A stretch of 64,000 nt of DNA, taken from positions 422,228 through 486,227 of the forward strand of contig NZ_JAAFZU010000001.1 of assembly GCF_018263905.1 (NCBI RefSeq), written 5' to 3'. The translations under genes and the position numbers were made by a program. Positions 61,174 to 64,000 of this stretch are shown one piece after another (position 1 is the first letter of the stretch; every line of letters starts with the position of its first letter). The notes below the pieces were generated by a model, which saw only the letters and a list, made by a program, of their open reading frames with translations, searched no databases and was not told the origin of the DNA. The DNA comes from Loktanella sp. SALINAS62 (GTDB lineage: Bacteria; Pseudomonadota; Alphaproteobacteria; Rhodobacterales; Rhodobacteraceae).

Positions 61174-62199
61174 CTAGCGTGCGCGCGGGTCCAGAAGTTT
61201 TGTCAAAACGCTATCCGATGTGACCTGCCCGATAATCGCGCCGTCCTGCATCACCCCGATGGGCGCATCGGTCTTGCGGACCTGTTCCATGACGGACCGG
61301 ACGCTTTCGTCTGCCCCAACACTTGCCTGTGGTGTCCCGACCGTTGGTTCCATGACGTCACGGGCGCACAACACACCCAACGGATTCATATGTTCGACAA
61401 AATCCGCGACATATTCATCGGCAGGGTCGGAATAGATTTCCTGCGGCGTGCCTTCTTGCACGATCCGTCCCCCCTGCATGATGGCGATGCGGTCGCCCAG
61501 CTTGAACGCTTCGTCCAGATCGTGGCTGACAAAGATGATGGTTTTCTTCAGCCGCTGCTGCAATTCGATCAGTTCGTCCTGCAACCGCGTCCGGATCAGC
61601 GGGTCAAGTGCTGAAAACGGTTCATCCATCAACAGGATCGGCGCATCGGTGGCAAAGGCGCGGGCCAGACCGACACGCTGCTGCATGCCGCCTGACAGCT
61701 CTCCGACCTTGCGTTCCGCCCAGTCAGACAAACCGACCATTTCAAGCTGGCGATCAACGTGGTCGGCGCGGGTCGTGCGATCCATCCCACCCAGTTCCAG
61801 CCCCAGCCCGACATTTTCACGCACCGACCGCCATGGCAGCAGGCCGAATTGCTGGAACACCATGGAAATGGTCGTCAGCCGTAGGCGCCGCAGCGTTTTC
61901 TTGTCGGCCTGCGTGATGGACGACATACCGTCCCCGTCCTTGATCTGGACATCGCCGCGAACGACCTTGTTCAGACCGTTGACCGCACGCAGCAACGTGG
62001 ATTTTCCCGATCCCGACAGACCCATCAGAACCAGCAATTCGCCTTCCTTGACGGTCAGGTTGCAGTTGTGGACACCCAGAATCTGCCCCGTGGCTTCCTG
62101 AATTTCGGATCGTGTCTGCCCCGCGTCCATCAGCGGCAATGCATCCTTTGGTTTATCGCCAAAGACAATGGAGACGTTATCGAAAACAAGCGCATTCAT
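61174..62199 (-). CDS. choV: choline/betaine ABC transporter ATP-binding protein
   Basis: A 341-residue ATPase of the ProV/ChoV type. Walker A GLSGSGKSTLL is at about residue 59, signature LSGGMQQRVGLARAFA, Walker B ILLMDEPFSALDPL, and a C-terminal CBS-like segment from about 270. ATG 62199 shares its A with the choW stop (TGATG). With choX and choW it forms an importer for choline or glycine betaine across the inner membrane, relevant to osmoprotection and methylamine use. Confidence 0.92.
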   Translation of the reverse strand: MNALVFDNVSIVFGDKPKDALPLMDAGQTRSEIQEATGQILGVHNCNLTVKEGELLVLMGLSGSGKSTLLRAVNGLNKVVRGDVQIKDGDGMSSITQADKKTLRRLRLTTISMVFQQFGLLPWRSVRENVGLGLELGGMDRTTRADHVDRQLEMVGLSDWAERKVGELSGGMQQRVGLARAFATDAPILLMDEPFSALDPLIRTRLQDELIELQQRLKKTIIFVSHDLDEAFKLGDRIAIMQGGRIVQEGTPQEIYSDPADEYVADFVEHMNPLGVLCARDVMEPTVGTPQASVGADESVRSVMEQVRKTDAPIGVMQDGAIIGQVTSDSVLTKLLDPRAR

Positions 62200-63029
62200 C
62201 AGCGTTTCACCCTTAGCATCCGGTCCAGCATGATCGCCACGACGACGATGACGAACCCGCTTTCAAATCCTAGCGACGTGTTCACCTGATTAAGCGCACG
62301 CACCACCGGCACCCCCAGCCCGTCAGCCCCGACAAGGGCCGCCACCACAACCATCGACAACGACAGCATGATCGTCTGGTTCAGCCCCGCCATGATCTGC
62401 GGAATGGCGTAGGGCAATTCGACTTTCCACAAGACTTGCCGTCCGGTCGCTCCAAACGCTTGTGCCGCTTCCAGCAGGGGTTGCGGTGTATTCGAAATAC
62501 CAAGGTGTGTCAGACGGATGGGTGCCGGCAGGACAAAGATGACGGTTGCGAACAATCCGGGCACCATGCCGATCCCAAAAAAGACGATAGCAGGAATAAG
62601 ATAAACGAATGTGGGCAACGTCTGCATCAGGTCCAGAATGGGTCGCAGGGTTGCATATAGTTTCGGACGGTGCGCCGCCGCGATACCGATGGGCACACCA
62701 ATGGCCATGCAAACCACGCAGGCGGATAACACCAGCGTCAGGCTTTCGGTCATTTCTTCCCAGTAGTCCTGATTAAGGACGAACATGAACCCCAGCGCGA
62801 TGAACAGGCAGACCTGCCATGACCGTTGCAGTATCCACGTCAAGCCCACGAAAAAGGCGATGACCACCCATTCGGGCGGACCTTGCAGCAGCACCAAAAT
62901 GCCGTCGATCATGCCTTCGCTACCGATCGCAATCGCGTCAAAGACGCCCTGCCCGACCTTTTGCAACCAGTCAAACGCGGCAGCCGCCGCATCCCCTACG
63001 GGTATCTTATTGTCCTGAAGCCACTCCAA
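62199..63029 (-). CDS. choW: choline/betaine ABC transporter permease, TTG start
   Basis: A 276-residue ProW/ChoW-type permease with about six helices. The conserved loop IGVPIGIAAAHRPKLYATLR, then PILDLMQTLPTFVYLIPAIV, is characteristic. The start codon is TTG at 63029; AGGAG lies eight bases upstream at 63038-63042 and no in-frame ATG occurs in the first ~40 codons. A 12-base hairpin lies between it and choX. Confidence 0.9.
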   Translation of the reverse strand: MEWLQDNKIPVGDAAAAAFDWLQKVGQGVFDAIAIGSEGMIDGILVLLQGPPEWVVIAFFVGLTWILQRSWQVCLFIALGFMFVLNQDYWEEMTESLTLVLSACVVCMAIGVPIGIAAAHRPKLYATLRPILDLMQTLPTFVYLIPAIVFFGIGMVPGLFATVIFVLPAPIRLTHLGISNTPQPLLEAAQAFGATGRQVLWKVELPYAIPQIMAGLNQTIMLSLSMVVVAALVGADGLGVPVVRALNQVNTSLGFESGFVIVVVAIMLDRMLRVKR

Positions 63030-63037
63030 GGCGTGCT

Positions 63038-63042
63038 CTCCT
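63038..63042 (-). promoter_or_regulatory. ribosome binding site deciding the TTG start of choW
   Basis: AGGAG on the minus strand, eight bases before the TTG at 63029, supports the non-ATG start of the permease. Confidence 0.6.
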
Positions 63043-63059
63043 TTGCGTCGGTCCGGTGT

Positions 63060-63088
63060 GACGGGCGCGCCGGGATGGCGCGCCCGTC
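63060..63088. terminator. 12-base intercistronic hairpin between choX and choW
   Basis: GACGGGCGCGCC (63060-63071) and GGCGCGCCCGTC (63077-63088) form a perfect 12-base stem with a five-base loop. It follows the binding-protein gene in an ABC operon, where such structures usually lower downstream expression or protect the upstream message. Confidence 0.7.
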
Positions 63089-63098
63089 GGTTGCGCGA

Positions 63099-64000
63099 TT
63101 ACAGGCCCAGTGCCTGCTGAACAGCGGGCAGACCCGGCTCGCCTGCCACGGTCGTGACGCCGTCCAGCCATCCGTCAAGGATGTCAGCGTTGTCGCTCAG
63201 CCATGCACGCACAGCCTCGTTCGCATCCATGCCGTCATCAAGGATCATGCCCATGATGGAGTTTTCCATCTCCAGCGTGAAATCCATCTGCTGAATCAAG
63301 GCGCCGGCATTCGGGCAATCTTCTACGAAACCGGCGCGCGTCACGGTGTAAACCGAACCTTCACCGCCAAAGAAGTCTTCGCCACCCTGCAAATACTGAA
63401 TGTCAAAGTTGGCGTTCATCGGGTGCGGTGCCCAACCCAGGAAAACGATCGGTTCTTCCCGGTCAACGGCGCGGCGCACCTGGCTGAGCATGCCCTGCTC
63501 AGAACTTTCGCGGAGTTCGAAGCCAGTCAGATTGTGTTCGCCCTGTTCGATCAGATCGATCAGATAGGTGTTGCCTTCGTTGCCCGGCTCGATCCCGTAG
63601 ATCGTCTGTTCCAGTTCTTCGGAAAAGTTGGCCAGATCGTCATAAGACTGCAAACCGGCCTCATAGGCATAGGTCGGAACGGCAAGGTTGTAGATCGTGC
63701 CGGTCAGGTTTTCGTTGACGCTTACGATCGTGCCTTCGTCCAGATAGGGCTGAATCGCGGCGGTCTGCGTCGGCATCCAGTTGCCCAGAAACACATCCAC
63801 ATCGCCACTGGCCAGCGACGCGAATGTCACCGGCACGGACAGAACGCGCACGTTCACGTCATAGCCCAGCGCGGTCAGCACTTCTTCGGCGGCGGCGGTG
63901 GTGGTGGTGATATCGGTCCAGCCGACATCGGAAAAGCTGACGCTGTCGCATTGTGTCTGCGCATAAGCAGCCGTTGTCAAAAGCGTCGACGCCGCGAGCG
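63099..64000 (-). CDS. choX: choline/betaine-binding periplasmic protein, N-terminus cut by window edge
   Basis: Periplasmic binding protein of the ProX/ChoX type; about 300 residues are visible. The start codon lies beyond the window edge: the frame is still open at 64000 and reads LAASTLLTTAAYA, the end of a signal peptide, before QTQCDSVSFSDVGWTDITTT. Aromatic ligand-binding residues sit in FLGNWMPTQTAAIQPYLDEG and FLGWAPHPMNANFDIQYL, as in choline-binding proteins. It is the first gene of choXWV. Confidence 0.92.
   Translation of the reverse strand, partial: LAASTLLTTAAYAQTQCDSVSFSDVGWTDITTTTAAAEEVLTALGYDVNVRVLSVPVTFASLASGDVDVFLGNWMPTQTAAIQPYLDEGTIVSVNENLTGTIYNLAVPTYAYEAGLQSYDDLANFSEELEQTIYGIEPGNEGNTYLIDLIEQGEHNLTGFELRESSEQGMLSQVRRAVDREEPIVFLGWAPHPMNANFDIQYLQGGEDFFGGEGSVYTVTRAGFVEDCPNAGALIQQMDFTLEMENSIMGMILDDGMDANEAVRAWLSDNADILDGWLDGVTTVAGEPGLPAVQQALGL

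Noticed and set aside
1-64000. Mobile elements, prophage or tRNA-linked islands
   Set aside because: No transposase, integrase, phage structural gene, tRNA or flanking direct repeat was recognised, and the gene order reads as ordinary metabolic operons.

Overview
The window is chromosomal DNA of a GC-rich alphaproteobacterium, most likely a marine Rhodobacteraceae (Roseobacter-group) species. The evidence is gene content and style: a cytochrome-c-fused urate oxidase PuuD, FnrL next to hemN and cbb3 oxidase, a choXWV uptake system, a YhaN/YhaO pair, and densely packed operons with ATGA-type overlaps. No rRNA, tRNA, insertion sequence, prophage or CRISPR array was seen. No stretch over about 300 bases lacks a gene; the longest gap (6525-6795) is the divergent promoter region between uraH and the nucleobase permease.

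Layout. 1-3861: YhaN-type AAA ATPase (cut by the window edge) and its SbcD-type nuclease. 3922-12431: purine/urate catabolism (puuD, LysR regulator, uraH, NCS2 permease, allE) leading to glyoxylate and malate synthase G, with a GAPDH/Epd-like enzyme inside. 12581-14170: a shortened Mfd-like translocase. 14279-16878: RHH regulator, PHB-depolymerase-type esterase and C45 Ntn-hydrolase. 17031-21841: MarR-RND efflux operon. 22024-42083: a 20-kb inositol locus. 42155-52617: hemN, fnrL, ccoNOQP and ccoGHIS, with three FNR boxes. 52614-54061: pentapeptide-repeat protein and Ca/Na exchanger. 54213-59279: sulfide/sulfane-sulfur module (SulP, DUF442, ETHE1-like dioxygenase, two YeeE/YedE halves, DUF2892, Crp/Fnr regulator). 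59390-61101: SDR and HpaI-type aldolase. 61174-64000: choline/betaine ABC transporter choXWV (choX cut by the edge).

How the genes work together. In the inositol locus a sugar ABC transporter brings in substrate; IolG, IolE, IolD, IolB and an IolC-DUF2090 fusion form the core pathway (iolA is not here). Around this core are a second MocA-like dehydrogenase, two further TIM-barrel isomerase/dehydratase paralogues, an SDR, an Fe(II)/2OG dioxygenase, two paralogous LacI regulators, and a tight operon mocD-mocE-panB-like-purU. MocD/MocE resemble the oxygenase and Rieske ferredoxin of rhizopine O-demethylation, and PurU handles formyl-tetrahydrofolate. I infer that the locus may degrade O-methylated inositols or inosamines and dispose of the released C1 unit. 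This is the most interesting candidate system here, together with a small Cys-rich protein embedded between ccoQ and ccoP.

Three of the four convergent gene pairs overlap by exactly four bases, with both stop codons inside a palindromic CTAG or TTAA.
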